Source of the DNA: an uncultured Clostridia bacterium | GTDB taxonomy: Bacteria; Bacillota; Clostridia; Christensenellales; CAG-917 | Direction: 5' to 3' | DNA length: 25,876 bases | Assembly: GCA_934233745.1 (NCBI GenBank) | Contig: CAKQGN010000011.1 | Location: 1 to 25,876, forward strand | In this document: positions 7,946-14,993 of the stretch, one piece after another | Layout of the letters: every line of letters starts with the position of its first letter | How positions within the stretch are numbered: position 1 is the first letter of the stretch | Made by a program: the position numbers and the translations under genes | The notes under the pieces: generated by a model | What the model was told of the DNA's origin: nothing | The model's input: only the letters and a program-made list of their open reading frames with translations | The model's database searches: none

Positions 7946-7973
7946 AAATCCCGCATCTTTCGGTGCGGGATTT
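7946..7973 (-). terminator. Intrinsic terminator after NYN-domain gene (duplicate hairpin)
   Basis: Base-for-base identical over 28 positions to the hairpin at 6941-6968. On the minus strand the stem is followed by a T-rich stretch (ATTTTG), and it lies 23 bases after the stop of the NYN gene. Confidence 0.8.
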
Positions 7974-7996
7974 CCGATTTCATGTTGCAATTACAA

Positions 7997-8710
7997 TCAG
8001 TTATCGCTTGCGATAATCTTGTTGAATTGCTCGAGAAGCAATGCCATTTGAGCCGCTTCTTCGCTTTGTTGTTGAGTTTGTGCAGGTGCTGCGGGAGCGG
8101 GTTGCGGAGCGGGAGCCGGTTGAGCGGGTTGTTGATAAACGGGTTGAGCGGGTTGTTGATAGACAGGTTGCGGTGCGGGTTGCGGAGCATATTGCACGGG
8201 TGCTGCCTTGGGTTGAGCCGCTCTCTTGACGACGGGAGCCGCATTGACCTTTTTGTAGCCGGCATTGAGCACGGTTTGAGTGGTCGCTTGTGCGTCGAGC
8301 ATGATGACCTTGTTGCAAAGAACGGAGTTCTTGTCCGGTTCGATGACGCCTGCGACGACGTCTTTGCCGTATGCCTTCAAATACGCAATGAGCGGAGTGA
8401 TATCACCGTTGCCGTAAATGAGGAAGAAACCGTCAATGTTGGGGAATTGAGCAAGTCTTGCCGCGTCGATAACTTGACGAAGGTCGAGTTTGCCTTTTCT
8501 CTTTTTGGGAAGTGCGGAAAGTGCGTCGTAGCTGTTTTCTTGGATGAACTCGCCGTAGTCTTTGGTACGTTTTGCGGAATATCCGTAGAATTTGCACGCT
8601 GCGATTTCGCCGATGCGAGAAAGCTCTTCAAGTGCGGATTCAAACACACTGAACGGAACTCTGACGCTCTCGATATCTGCAAGAACTACATATTTTTTGC
8701 TTGCTGCCAT
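7997..8710 (-). CDS. NYN-domain (PIN-like) protein with Pro/Gln-rich linker
   Basis: This 237-residue protein has an N-terminal NYN domain (about 1-135), related to LabA/DUF88 proteins and PIN-like RNases. Candidate metal-binding acids are Asp12 (VLADIES), Asp76 (GKLDLRQ) and Asp103 (YGNGDITPLI). A low-complexity linker (about 158-215) is rich in Pro, Gln and Ala and contains a near-perfect repeat of QPVYQQPA. A short C-terminal helix (216-234) follows. The start at 8710 has GAGGAG eight bases upstream; an in-frame TTG at 8731 overlaps that site and is rejected. A role in RNA turnover is inferred from the family only. The linker and terminal helix suggest tethering or multimerisation. It is probably monocistronic, ending at the 7946-7973 hairpin. 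Confidence 0.8.
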   Translation of the reverse strand: MAASKKYVVLADIESVRVPFSVFESALEELSRIGEIAACKFYGYSAKRTKDYGEFIQENSYDALSALPKKRKGKLDLRQVIDAARLAQFPNIDGFFLIYGNGDITPLIAYLKAYGKDVVAGVIEPDKNSVLCNKVIMLDAQATTQTVLNAGYKKVNAAPVVKRAAQPKAAPVQYAPQPAPQPVYQQPAQPVYQQPAQPAPAPQPAPAAPAQTQQQSEEAAQMALLLEQFNKIIASDN

Positions 8711-8803
8711 AATCTTCTTCTCCTCTTCCAAGTCGCAAAAAGCGGACTTGTACTACTCATTTTATATTGATAAACTCATTTTAATATAAAAAATGCGTTT
8801 TGT

Positions 8804-9616
8804 CTATACTTTTTTTGCTCTTTTGTAATAAAATGCCCATTGTTGCACAAAACCGGAGTTTTCTTTATACTTGTGTATCAATAAATCGGACATTTTTTCG
8901 GGTGTAACGCCCTCATATTCGCTTTCAAACGCTTTTTTAATCCACGTATCTACGGGGAACACGTCAAAACGAGAAAATCCGAAAAGCAATGCGCAATCGG
9001 CAACCTTTCTTCCTACGCCGTATAGGGACAGCAATTTTGCTCGAAGCTCCGACGTCGAGAGTTTTTGCCACTCGTTTATATCTTCATCGAGCAATGATTT
9101 TGCAACTCTGTCCAAATATGCCGCTCTATACCCTGCGCCTATACTCGCATAAAAGCCCTCACCTGCGCTTGCAAGTCGCTCAACGCTAGGAAACGCGTGA
9201 TATTCGCCCATATCCTCGCCCAAAGTATTGCAGATACGTTCGATTATGCCCTTTATGCGCGGAATATGGTTGTTTTGCGATATAATGAAAGAAAAAATCG
9301 CTTCTATGGGGTCTTGGCGCAGAATGTGTATCCCCTTTCCGTACTCGATTGCCTCTGACACGAATCCGCCGTCTTGAACTTGCGCCTGAATCGCGGCATA
9401 GTCAGTGTCAAAATCGAAGTATTTTTCAAAAAACTCTTTATCGTCGCATGAAACACGGTATTCTTCACCGCTGTCAGAGATATGCGCCATATGGTTTTTT
9501 GCGCAAATCTTGTAACGATCGCCCTCTTTGACGAAACGGAACACCTGACCGCAATCAAGGGTTTGTCCGATGTCGAAAGTCGGTGATTTGGGAATTGAAA
9601 ACTCAATCTGTTTCAT
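8804..9616 (-). CDS. 8-oxoguanine DNA glycosylase/AP lyase (OGG1 family)
   Basis: This 270-residue bifunctional base-excision repair enzyme removes 8-oxoguanine. The OGG1 pattern is clear: TLDCGQVFRF at 19-28, IISQNNHIPRIKGIIE at 111-126, the helix-hairpin-helix LYGVGRKVADCALLFGF with catalytic Lys204, and PVDTW containing the conserved Asp223. Length is typical of bacterial OGG1-type enzymes. It differs from MutM, which has a different fold. The gene appears to stand alone: the rpmA terminator is upstream and only 93 bases separate its stop from the NYN start, so read-through into NYN is possible. Confidence 0.93.
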   Translation of the reverse strand: MKQIEFSIPKSPTFDIGQTLDCGQVFRFVKEGDRYKICAKNHMAHISDSGEEYRVSCDDKEFFEKYFDFDTDYAAIQAQVQDGGFVSEAIEYGKGIHILRQDPIEAIFSFIISQNNHIPRIKGIIERICNTLGEDMGEYHAFPSVERLASAGEGFYASIGAGYRAAYLDRVAKSLLDEDINEWQKLSTSELRAKLLSLYGVGRKVADCALLFGFSRFDVFPVDTWIKKAFESEYEGVTPEKMSDLLIHKYKENSGFVQQWAFYYKRAKKV

Positions 9617-9680
9617 CTATAAAGTATATTTGCGCTCTTGCAAAATATTGCAAAACACGCACATTTGCGTATTAGTATTG

Positions 9681-9715
9681 ATGTGCGCACGTATACGTTT
9701 CGCGCGCACGCGCGT
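9681..9715. other. Alternating purine-pyrimidine tract
   Basis: Positions 9681-9698 (18 bases) and 9701-9715 (15 bases) are strictly alternating purine-pyrimidine and rich in CG/GC and CA/TG steps, interrupted by TT. The first contains the palindrome ACGTATACGT. Such tracts can adopt Z-DNA under negative supercoiling. It lies in the gap between the rpmA terminator and the start of the glycosylase gene. Confidence 0.5.
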
Positions 9716-9718
9716 TAG

Positions 9719-9749
9719 AAAAAACCGCCCTGAAATCGGGCGGTTTTTT
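9719..9749 (-). terminator. Intrinsic terminator of the rplU-prp-rpmA operon
   Basis: A perfect 12-bp stem (9719-9730 with 9738-9749, AAAAAACCGCCC and complement) with a 7-base loop. It is followed by a U-run on the minus strand and lies just after the rpmA stop. Confidence 0.92.
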
Positions 9750-9755
9750 ATACCG

Positions 9756-10043
9756 TTATTGTTCTTGTGCGTAAACGGAAACTTGTTTTTTGTCTTTTCC
9801 AACACGCTCAAATTTCACAACGCCGTCAACGAGCGCAAACAACGTATCGTCCTTGCCGATTGAAACGTTGTTGCCCGGATGATATTTCGTGCCTCTTTGG
9901 CGAACAAGAATGTTGCCTGCGAGAACGAATTGACCGTCGGCGCGCTTGGGGCCCAGACGCTTGGATTCGCTATCACGACCGTTGTGCGAAGAACCCGTTC
10001 CTTTTTTATGAGCGAACAATTGTATATTCATAAACATAATCAT
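9756..10043 (-). CDS. rpmA: 50S ribosomal protein bL27 with cleavable N-terminal extension
   Basis: This bL27 of up to 95 residues lies at the peptidyl-transferase centre. The mature N-terminus AHKKGTGSSHNGRDSESKRLG is unmistakable. It is preceded by a short extension ending NIQLF, which corresponds to the Firmicutes extension removed by the protease Prp, encoded by the adjacent gene. The first ATG (10043) overlaps the prp stop as ATGA. A second ATG at 10037 is better spaced (9 bases) from the GGAGGT ribosome binding site, and a third is at 10031, so the extension is 6-10 residues. Translational coupling to prp is likely. Confidence 0.97.
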   Translation of the reverse strand: MIMFMNIQLFAHKKGTGSSHNGRDSESKRLGPKRADGQFVLAGNILVRQRGTKYHPGNNVSIGKDDTLFALVDGVVKFERVGKDKKQVSVYAQEQ

Positions 10044-10369
10044 TCTACCTCCAATGTGATGAAGTCCGAAAAGTTTTCATAGAGGTCGGACGCCCCTAAA
10101 TAAGCCGTTCTCAAAATCACGTCGGCGTCGTGCGCTTGCGAAGAAGTCATCGACTTTGGCAACATCGCATACAAATAACCGTCTTTGACGTCGGTTTCGT
10201 ACGCTATATTGACTCCGACTATGTGCATGATGCCAAGCACTGCGGTTTGTACAACCGAACTTAGTGCCGCGCAAACTATGTCTGCGCCCTCTTCGGCATA
10301 CTCGCAATGTCCCGAGCACTCAACGCCCACAAACTTTCCGTCTTGTGTTGAGAACCTGACCTTGACCAT
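10040..10369 (-). CDS. prp: Ribosomal-processing cysteine protease Prp (YsxB)
   Basis: This 109-residue protein cleaves the N-terminal extension of bL27. The catalytic pair is visible as His21 in SGHCEYAEEGADIVCAALSS and the Cys about twelve residues later (ADIVCAALS). Length is typical. It sits between rplU and rpmA as in other Bacillota, three bases after the rplU stop, and its own stop overlaps the rpmA start by four bases. The ribosome binding site GAGGGTT lies within the rplU end. Identification rests on both motif and conserved gene order. Confidence 0.95.
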   Translation of the reverse strand: MVKVRFSTQDGKFVGVECSGHCEYAEEGADIVCAALSSVVQTAVLGIMHIVGVNIAYETDVKDGYLYAMLPKSMTSSQAHDADVILRTAYLGASDLYENFSDFITLEVE

Positions 10370-10372
10370 CGC

Positions 10373-10681
10373 TTAACCCTCGATTGAAACAATCTTCAAC
10401 TCGGTGTACGGTTGACGATGACCTTGACGCTTTCTGATGTTCTTTTTGGACTTGTAATGGAAAACGTATACTTTGGGGAACTTGTCCTGTGCATTGACTT
10501 TTGCGCTTACTTTGACAGCTTGTGCGTCTTGTCCTGCTTTAACGTTTCCGTTGTCGTCGACGAGCATAAGAGCTTTGAGTTCGATAACGTCGCCGATTTC
10601 GGCATCGATTTTTTCGACCTTGACGAGCATATCTTTCTCGACCTTGTATTGCTTGCCTCCGCATTCAACTACTGCGTACAT
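10373..10681 (-). CDS. rplU: 50S ribosomal protein bL21
   Basis: This 102-residue ribosomal protein binds 23S rRNA. It begins MYAVVECGGKQYKVEKD and ends with the family signature KSKKNIRKRQGHRQPYTELKI. The ATG at 10681 has a strong GGAGGT ribosome binding site (complement of about 10688-10693). An in-frame extension to 10723 would read through the leader RNA and is rejected. It is the first gene of rplU-prp-rpmA, preceded by an L21-leader-like 5' UTR. Confidence 0.98.
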   Translation of the reverse strand: MYAVVECGGKQYKVEKDMLVKVEKIDAEIGDVIELKALMLVDDNGNVKAGQDAQAVKVSAKVNAQDKFPKVYVFHYKSKKNIRKRQGHRQPYTELKIVSIEG

Positions 10682-10759
10682 TGTTTTTACCTCCTCTAAC
10701 CAGTCTCGCCGACATAGGTGCAATCTACGATTGACTTAAAACCACTTTCGAGCGGCTCG
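10682..10759 (-). ncRNA. L21-leader-like 5' UTR
   Basis: The predicted transcript upstream of rplU is about 78 bases long. It contains a TCGAG-CCG-CTCGA hairpin, then a GTGGTTTTAAG segment, then a CAATC-GTA-GATTG hairpin followed by GCACC, then the ribosome binding site. This order resembles the autoregulatory L21 leader of Bacillota as I remember it. Binding of bL21 to its own leader would give feedback control. A covariance-model match has not been run. Confidence 0.55.
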
Positions 10760-10765
10760 ACATCT

Positions 10766-10794
10766 AATTTATCAAAATACAAGGCGATTGTCAA
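10766..10794 (-). promoter_or_regulatory. Sigma-A promoter of rplU-prp-rpmA
   Basis: On the minus strand TTGACA (complement of 10789-10794), a 17-base spacer and TAAATT (complement of 10766-10771). The -35 box lies inside a perfect palindrome (10787-10807). Confidence 0.8.
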
Positions 10795-10807
10795 ACGGTT
10801 TGACAAT
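10787..10807. promoter_or_regulatory. Perfect palindrome over the rplU -35 box
   Basis: ATTGTCAAAC (10787-10796), one central G, then GTTTGACAAT (10798-10807): 10-bp arms with no mismatch. Each arm supplies a TTGACA, one for rplU and one facing the other way, where a TATATT follows at 10822-10827. It could be a repressor operator or a pair of back-to-back -35 boxes. Confidence 0.55.
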
Positions 10808-10903
10808 ATTTGTTTTGCAAATATATTAATATTTATTATGTAGTGGAAAACATGGACAATCCGCACTGTTTTCAAGCGGATTTACGGCACGATTATATTG
10901 CCG

Positions 10904-11374
10904 TCAAAGAAATTTGCGATACCTTTCGTGAGCGTACTTTTCAAAGCCGATTGACTCAAACGCCTTTCTGCTTTGCAAATTGAAATCGTAAACTTCGCAC
11001 TCGACGTGATCGAGACCTATCTCTTTGGCTCTTTCAAGCATCGCCTCAATCGAACGCCTGCCAAAGTGGCGATTTTGATATTGCTTGCAAATCGCTATGC
11101 CTATCTCGCCTTTGAAAAGAGATATATCCCCCACAAGACGCCACTTGCCGTTGTCTTTCACCTTGATATAGTAACACTCGCCGCCCTTTGCAAGCGCATT
11201 GTACATCGCTTTGAGCCTTGCAAGGTCGTAGGGAAAATCGATATTGTCCACTTGCTTGCATACGTCGAGATCCTGATACCATTCGAGAGTTTGCTTGTAG
11301 CGCGGATAATATTTGACAAGTTGCAAATCATCTGCAACTACGATATTTTTGGGTTGAACGAAACTGTCTATCAT
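10904..11374 (-). CDS. GNAT family N-acetyltransferase (RimJ/RimL-like)
   Basis: This ~156-residue protein has a GNAT fold. The acetyl-CoA binding segment is QNRHFGRRSIEAMLERAKEIG, a variant of the Q/RxxGxG/A motif. It is followed by the strand VECEVYDFN and the characteristic SRKAFESIGFEKY near the C-terminus. Acetyl acceptor is unknown. The frame extends upstream to a TTG at 11389, but the ATG at 11374 is more likely: TATTAT at 11381-11386 is a probable -10 only six bases before it, which would make the mRNA leaderless. No ribosome binding site is seen for either start. Confidence 0.82.
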   Translation of the reverse strand: MIDSFVQPKNIVVADDLQLVKYYPRYKQTLEWYQDLDVCKQVDNIDFPYDLARLKAMYNALAKGGECYYIKVKDNGKWRLVGDISLFKGEIGIAICKQYQNRHFGRRSIEAMLERAKEIGLDHVECEVYDFNLQSRKAFESIGFEKYAHERYRKFL

Positions 11375-11380
11375 GGGTAC

Positions 11381-11408
11381 ATAATACAACTTTTTTTCAA
11401 AACCGCAA
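11381..11408 (-). promoter_or_regulatory. Predicted promoter of the GNAT gene (leaderless)
   Basis: On the minus strand TTGCGG (complement of 11403-11408), a 16-base spacer and TATTAT (complement of 11381-11386). The expected transcription start coincides with the ATG at 11374. Confidence 0.45.
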
Positions 11409-11511
11409 AACGAATTACGTCGAATATCGCATTTTTGATTTATCTTGGCTTTTTATAAAATCGGCAAGCGTTTGAATTTTTCAAACCGACGTTTTTGTCG
11501 TGCGTATTATT

Positions 11512-11540
11512 TTGACGCGTCGCACCATACTATTTATAAA
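11512..11540 (+). promoter_or_regulatory. Sigma-A promoter of the DUF308-like gene
   Basis: TTGACG (11512-11517), a 17-base spacer and TATAAA (11535-11540), 38 bases before the ATG at 11579. Confidence 0.75.
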
Positions 11541-11578
11541 AGGTAACGCTTTTGCGTGTCCAAAACAAAGAGGTAAAA

Positions 11579-12097
11579 ATGAAAGACAGCGGCAAAATAA
11601 CGATCAAAAATCTCAACGTGGTTTACGGTATCGCAATGATTGCAGTCGGCATAATCTTTTGCATATTGCGCTCCTCGTTCGTAAGCGCGATGCTGACCGT
11701 TGCCGGCGTGATGCTTGCAATCGTCGGGACGATAAATCTCATCGGCAAAAAATGGGTTGAAGGCGGCGTTGAAATCGCGCTGGGAATCGTGGTGATAACG
11801 TGTGGTTGGACAGTTGTCGATATTGCGCTTTTGGTGCTCGGCATTGTGCTTTGCGCTTATGCCGTATATATGCTTGTTTCTCAAATATCGATGTTTAAGA
11901 GTGCAAATACAAGAGATAAAGTATATATTCTGCTAAATCCGACAATTATGTTTGTCATCGGAATTTTGTTTATAGTCGCAAAATGGTATATGATAGACGC
12001 AGTGTTTATAACGCTTGGCACGATTGCCATATTGCAAGGACTCGCGCTTATGTTCAAAACGGATTCCGCCGAAAAACACGACGAAAAATCAGCATAA
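11579..12097 (+). CDS. DUF308/HdeD-like integral membrane protein
   Basis: This 172-residue protein is almost entirely hydrophobic, with about six predicted membrane segments in pairs (for example VVYGIAMIAVGIIFCIL, VSAMLTVAGVMLAIVGTI, VEIALGIVVITCGWTVV, IALLVLGIVLCAYAVYML and two more near the C-terminus). The repeated hairpin organisation, with short Gly-rich helices, is that of DUF308 (HdeD-like) proteins. The tail is charged (DSAEKHDEKSA). AGAGGT precedes the ATG at 11579; an upstream TTG at 11552 is rejected. HdeD in enterobacteria is linked to acid resistance, but there is no evidence of that role here. Confidence 0.75.
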   Translation: MKDSGKITIKNLNVVYGIAMIAVGIIFCILRSSFVSAMLTVAGVMLAIVGTINLIGKKWVEGGVEIALGIVVITCGWTVVDIALLVLGIVLCAYAVYMLVSQISMFKSANTRDKVYILLNPTIMFVIGILFIVAKWYMIDAVFITLGTIAILQGLALMFKTDSAEKHDEKSA

Positions 12098-12151
12098 AAA
12101 CAGTGACAAAAACATCGATTACGCACATAATATTCTATAAAATTTTATAAA

Positions 12152-12180
12152 AAAAACGCCATCGATTTCGTGGCGTTTTT
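12152..12180. terminator. Bidirectional terminator
   Basis: A 10-bp perfect stem (12152-12161 with 12171-12180) and a 9-base loop, with A/T-runs on both sides, between the convergent DUF308-like and CAT-like genes. Confidence 0.88.
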
Positions 12181-12198
12181 CATGTTTTTCAAAAGCGA

Positions 12199-12855
12199 TT
12201 ATATCAACAAATTTTGAGCGTTGTCAAAGTTTTTTTGCACTGCCTGAAACACCTCGGAAAGACGTTTTCCGTCCACAAAGCAGTGATTGACCGTAACGTT
12301 CAAAAGCATAACGTATCTGCCGTTTTCCATCCGATATTTGTCCCAGCAGACTCTTGCACAAGAGGACGATTCGATATTGTTGTCGGGAAGCGGATGAGAG
12401 AACGATTCCACACTTATCCAAGGCAAACAAGTGATGTAATAATCGTCGAAATCCTCCGAATCATTGTATTGATTGTCAAAGGATGTTTGCGATTTTTTCT
12501 CCTCGATTATTCTTCGCGTTTCGTTATAAAATCCTTGATAATCCTCAATCATCTTGAAGCCGGCATTTGCAAATCTTCCCGAATCCGTCATCACCGTAAA
12601 GGTCGGATTGATGACATCGTAAAGCCGAATCTCCCCTCCCACCTCGCGCATGCGAAGGACGTCTACGGAGTTGAGTGCTTTTGTGACGAGATAGAGCGTG
12701 TTTGCAAAAAAGCTCGTACCGCGTTCCTTTGAAATTCTGACGACTTCGCTTACGTCCGTTTTGACGTTCATGCCGTAACACGGATTTGCAAAAGTGCGAA
12801 ACCACTTGTATTGTGACGGGTTTTCAAGTTCTTCGACTTTGAGTACTTTGTACAT
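12199..12855 (-). CDS. Chloramphenicol acetyltransferase-like protein (CatA family)
   Basis: This 218-residue protein matches the length and organisation of trimeric type-A chloramphenicol acetyltransferases. The catalytic His191 lies in VNHCFVDGKRLSEVF, corresponding to the HHxxxDG motif with Asp195 in place. Other family-like segments are the early YKWFRTF, the central INPTFTVMT, and LPWISVESFSHPL. The His that usually follows DG is Lys here, and the first His of HH is Asn. It may therefore be a chromosomal relative acting on another substrate rather than a resistance enzyme. AGGAAG precedes the ATG at 12855. It lies 23 bases after the cytidylate-kinase-like gene and is probably co-transcribed with it. 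Confidence 0.85.
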   Translation of the reverse strand: MYKVLKVEELENPSQYKWFRTFANPCYGMNVKTDVSEVVRISKERGTSFFANTLYLVTKALNSVDVLRMREVGGEIRLYDVINPTFTVMTDSGRFANAGFKMIEDYQGFYNETRRIIEEKKSQTSFDNQYNDSEDFDDYYITCLPWISVESFSHPLPDNNIESSSCARVCWDKYRMENGRYVMLLNVTVNHCFVDGKRLSEVFQAVQKNFDNAQNLLI

Positions 12856-12878
12856 ACGCTTCCTTTTATTGTCCGTTT

Positions 12879-13499
12879 TCAGTCTTGCTCGTCAAATCTC
12901 AAATATGCTTCTTTCAGAATCTTGGCGCAATTTTCCACTCCGATTGCGGAAGTGTTGAGCGTGATATGATAATTGTTTGCTTCGCCCCACTCGCTGTCGG
13001 TATAATAGCGGTAGTGTCTTGCTCTCATGCGGTCGTTTTCTCTGATGAGTCGTTCGGCTTTCTTTTGGTCGTCGGTGCGCCTGAACACCTTTATAACTCT
13101 TTCTATTCTCGACTGCATATCGGCATGAATAAACACATTGAGGCATTTGCATTTGTCTTTGAGAATGTAATCGGCGCAACGTCCGACTATAACGCAAGGC
13201 CCTTTCTTTGCGATTTTTTCGATTACGTCCGCTTCGCAAGCGTAAATCTTTGATTCTATGTTCTCAAAATTGTTCATGAGGTTGCCGCCCCACAAACCCG
13301 CCGTAAACGCAATGGCAGATATGCCTTTCATCTTCTGTTCGTTTTCTTTGATAAACTCTTGAGCAAACCCCGAGTCCTCGGATGCCATTGCGATGATTTC
13401 CTTGTCGTAGAACGGAATTCCCAACTCGTCGGCAAGCAATTTACCCACAAACCTGCCGCCGCTGCCATATTGTCTTGAAATTGTGATAATCGTGTTCAT
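12879..13499 (-). CDS. Cytidylate kinase-like family protein
   Basis: This 206-residue P-loop protein begins MNTIITISRQYGSGG, with the modified Walker A motif ISRQYGSGGRFVGKLLADEL characteristic of the cytidylate-kinase-like family, which is distinct from housekeeping Cmk. PFYDKEII and IVGRCADYIL are further family segments, and a lid-like stretch rich in Arg (IRENDRMRARHYRYY) follows. The substrate of this family is not established. The ATG at 13499 has a strong GGAGG ribosome binding site; the longer open frame up to 13691 has no start signal. It lies upstream of the CAT-like gene, probably as a two-gene unit. Confidence 0.87.
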   Translation of the reverse strand: MNTIITISRQYGSGGRFVGKLLADELGIPFYDKEIIAMASEDSGFAQEFIKENEQKMKGISAIAFTAGLWGGNLMNNFENIESKIYACEADVIEKIAKKGPCVIVGRCADYILKDKCKCLNVFIHADMQSRIERVIKVFRRTDDQKKAERLIRENDRMRARHYRYYTDSEWGEANNYHITLNTSAIGVENCAKILKEAYLRFDEQD

Positions 13500-13673
13500 A
13501 TGCCCTCCTTCCGAGCGAAAACGCCCACACTTTCTTGTATATATTATCCGCCAATCCGCTCGATTCGTCAATACGCATTTTTCAAAAAAACATAATCTGC
13601 CATTGCCGTTTTTCAAGCGTTTTCTGCTTGAAACCGAGATTTTTACACGCCAAGAAACAAACGCGTATCTTAA

Positions 13674-13702
13674 TTGACTTTTGAGTGTCAAAAATCTATA
13701 AT
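13674..13702 (+). promoter_or_regulatory. Near-consensus sigma-A promoter of rlmI
   Basis: TTGACT (13674-13679), a 17-base spacer and TATAAT (13697-13702). GAGGTGA (13720-13726) and the ATG at 13730 follow. Confidence 0.9.
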
Positions 13703-13729
13703 TTAGGCATCAACACTGCGAGGTGACAT

Positions 13730-14896
13730 ATGCCATATACGGTATATCTCAAAAAGGGCGAAGAAAAGCGTGTGCTTCAAGGTCACAGCTGGGTGTACGC
13801 AAACGAAGTCGCGCGCATCGAAGGCAAGGATAAAAACGGTTCTTTGGCAACCGTTTGCTCCTACGACGGCAAATTTGTCGGCAAGGGTTATATAAATCAC
13901 CTTTCCAAAATCCTCGTGCGCATATTCATACGCGACGAAAATCAAGTCGATGACGAAAACCTCTATATCGAACGCATAAAAGCCGCAAAAGACTCTCGCA
14001 CCGCCCTTGGCTATGACAACTGCTATCGCGCGGTGTTTGCCGAAGCGGACAATTTGCCTGCCCTCATCGTTGACAAATATTCCGACTATCTTGTCTGTCA
14101 GTTTCTATCGCTGGGAACAGACAAGCAAAAGGACAAAATCGTGAATTGCCTCGTCAAAGTTTTCGAGCCGAAAGGCATATACGAGCGCAGCGACGTTGGT
14201 GTGCGTCAAAAGGAAGGACTTGACGAGCGCACTGGCGTTTTGTTTGGCGAAGTTCCCGACAAAATCGTCATCACGGAAAACGGACTGAAAATGTCCGTTG
14301 ATGTCAAAAACGGACAAAAAACCGGTTATTTTCTCGACCAAAAAGAAAACCGACTTGCCGCGCGCAGATACGCAAAGGGCAAAGTGTTGGATTGTTTTTG
14401 CAACAGCGGAGGTTTTTCGCTCAATTGTGCGCTTTCCGCAAAGGAAGTCATCTCTTGCGACATATCCAAAACAGCCCTCGAAAACGTCGAAGAAAATGCA
14501 CGACTAAACGGTTTTACAAACATAAAAACCAAGTGCGCCGATGTTTTCGACGCATTGCGAGAGTACAAAAACAACGGCGAAAAATTCGACCTCATTATTC
14601 TCGATCCTCCCGCATTCTGCAAAAGTGCAAGCGAAGTTAAAGACGCATACAGAGGCTACAAAGACATCAATGTGCTGGGCATGAAACTTGTAAAAAGCGG
14701 CGGATACCTCATATCCTCGTCTTGCTCGCACTATATGACTTTTCCCCTCTTTGAAAAAATGCTTGTGGAAAGCGCAAAAGAAAGCGGCAAAACCGTGCGC
14801 ACGGTTGAGATAAAATCGCAAGCACCCGACCATCCGTCACTTCTCTGCGCCGAAGAAACCCAATATCTCAAATTTTTTGTTCTGCAAGTCATGTAA
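13730..14896 (+). CDS. rlmI: RlmI-type 23S rRNA (cytosine-C5) methyltransferase
   Basis: This 388-residue protein has an N-terminal PUA domain (about 1-75), an intermediate domain with the ERSDVGVRQKEGL segment (152-164), and a C-terminal Rossmann methyltransferase domain. The SAM motif is LDCFCNSGGFSLNCA (220-234). DPPAF (292-296) and SSCSHYM (329-335, with the probable catalytic Cys332) are the RlmI/YccW signatures. E. coli RlmI methylates C1962 of 23S rRNA; the target here is assumed by homology. Length matches the family. It has its own promoter, ribosome binding site and terminator. Confidence 0.88.
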   Translation: MPYTVYLKKGEEKRVLQGHSWVYANEVARIEGKDKNGSLATVCSYDGKFVGKGYINHLSKILVRIFIRDENQVDDENLYIERIKAAKDSRTALGYDNCYRAVFAEADNLPALIVDKYSDYLVCQFLSLGTDKQKDKIVNCLVKVFEPKGIYERSDVGVRQKEGLDERTGVLFGEVPDKIVITENGLKMSVDVKNGQKTGYFLDQKENRLAARRYAKGKVLDCFCNSGGFSLNCALSAKEVISCDISKTALENVEENARLNGFTNIKTKCADVFDALREYKNNGEKFDLIILDPPAFCKSASEVKDAYRGYKDINVLGMKLVKSGGYLISSSCSHYMTFPLFEKMLVESAKESGKTVRTVEIKSQAPDHPSLLCAEETQYLKFFVLQVM

Positions 14897-14940
14897 AACG
14901 CCTGCGACTTTTAACTTGTAAAACCTTCAAACTTGTATAA

Positions 14941-14978
14941 AAAACAAACGCGCACCGAAACGGCGCGTTTGTTTTTTT
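14941..14978. terminator. Bidirectional terminator after rlmI
   Basis: An 11-bp stem (14943-14953 with 14963-14973) with a 9-base loop. It is followed by a T-run on the plus strand (rlmI) and a T-rich stretch on the minus strand (mscS side). Confidence 0.88.
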
Positions 14979-14993
14979 ATAATCTTCCGCAAC

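Noticed and set aside
12199..12855. Mobile antibiotic-resistance gene
   Set aside because: No transposase, integrase or inverted repeats flank it, codon usage looks like the neighbours, and the active-site surroundings differ from typical chloramphenicol acetyltransferases.
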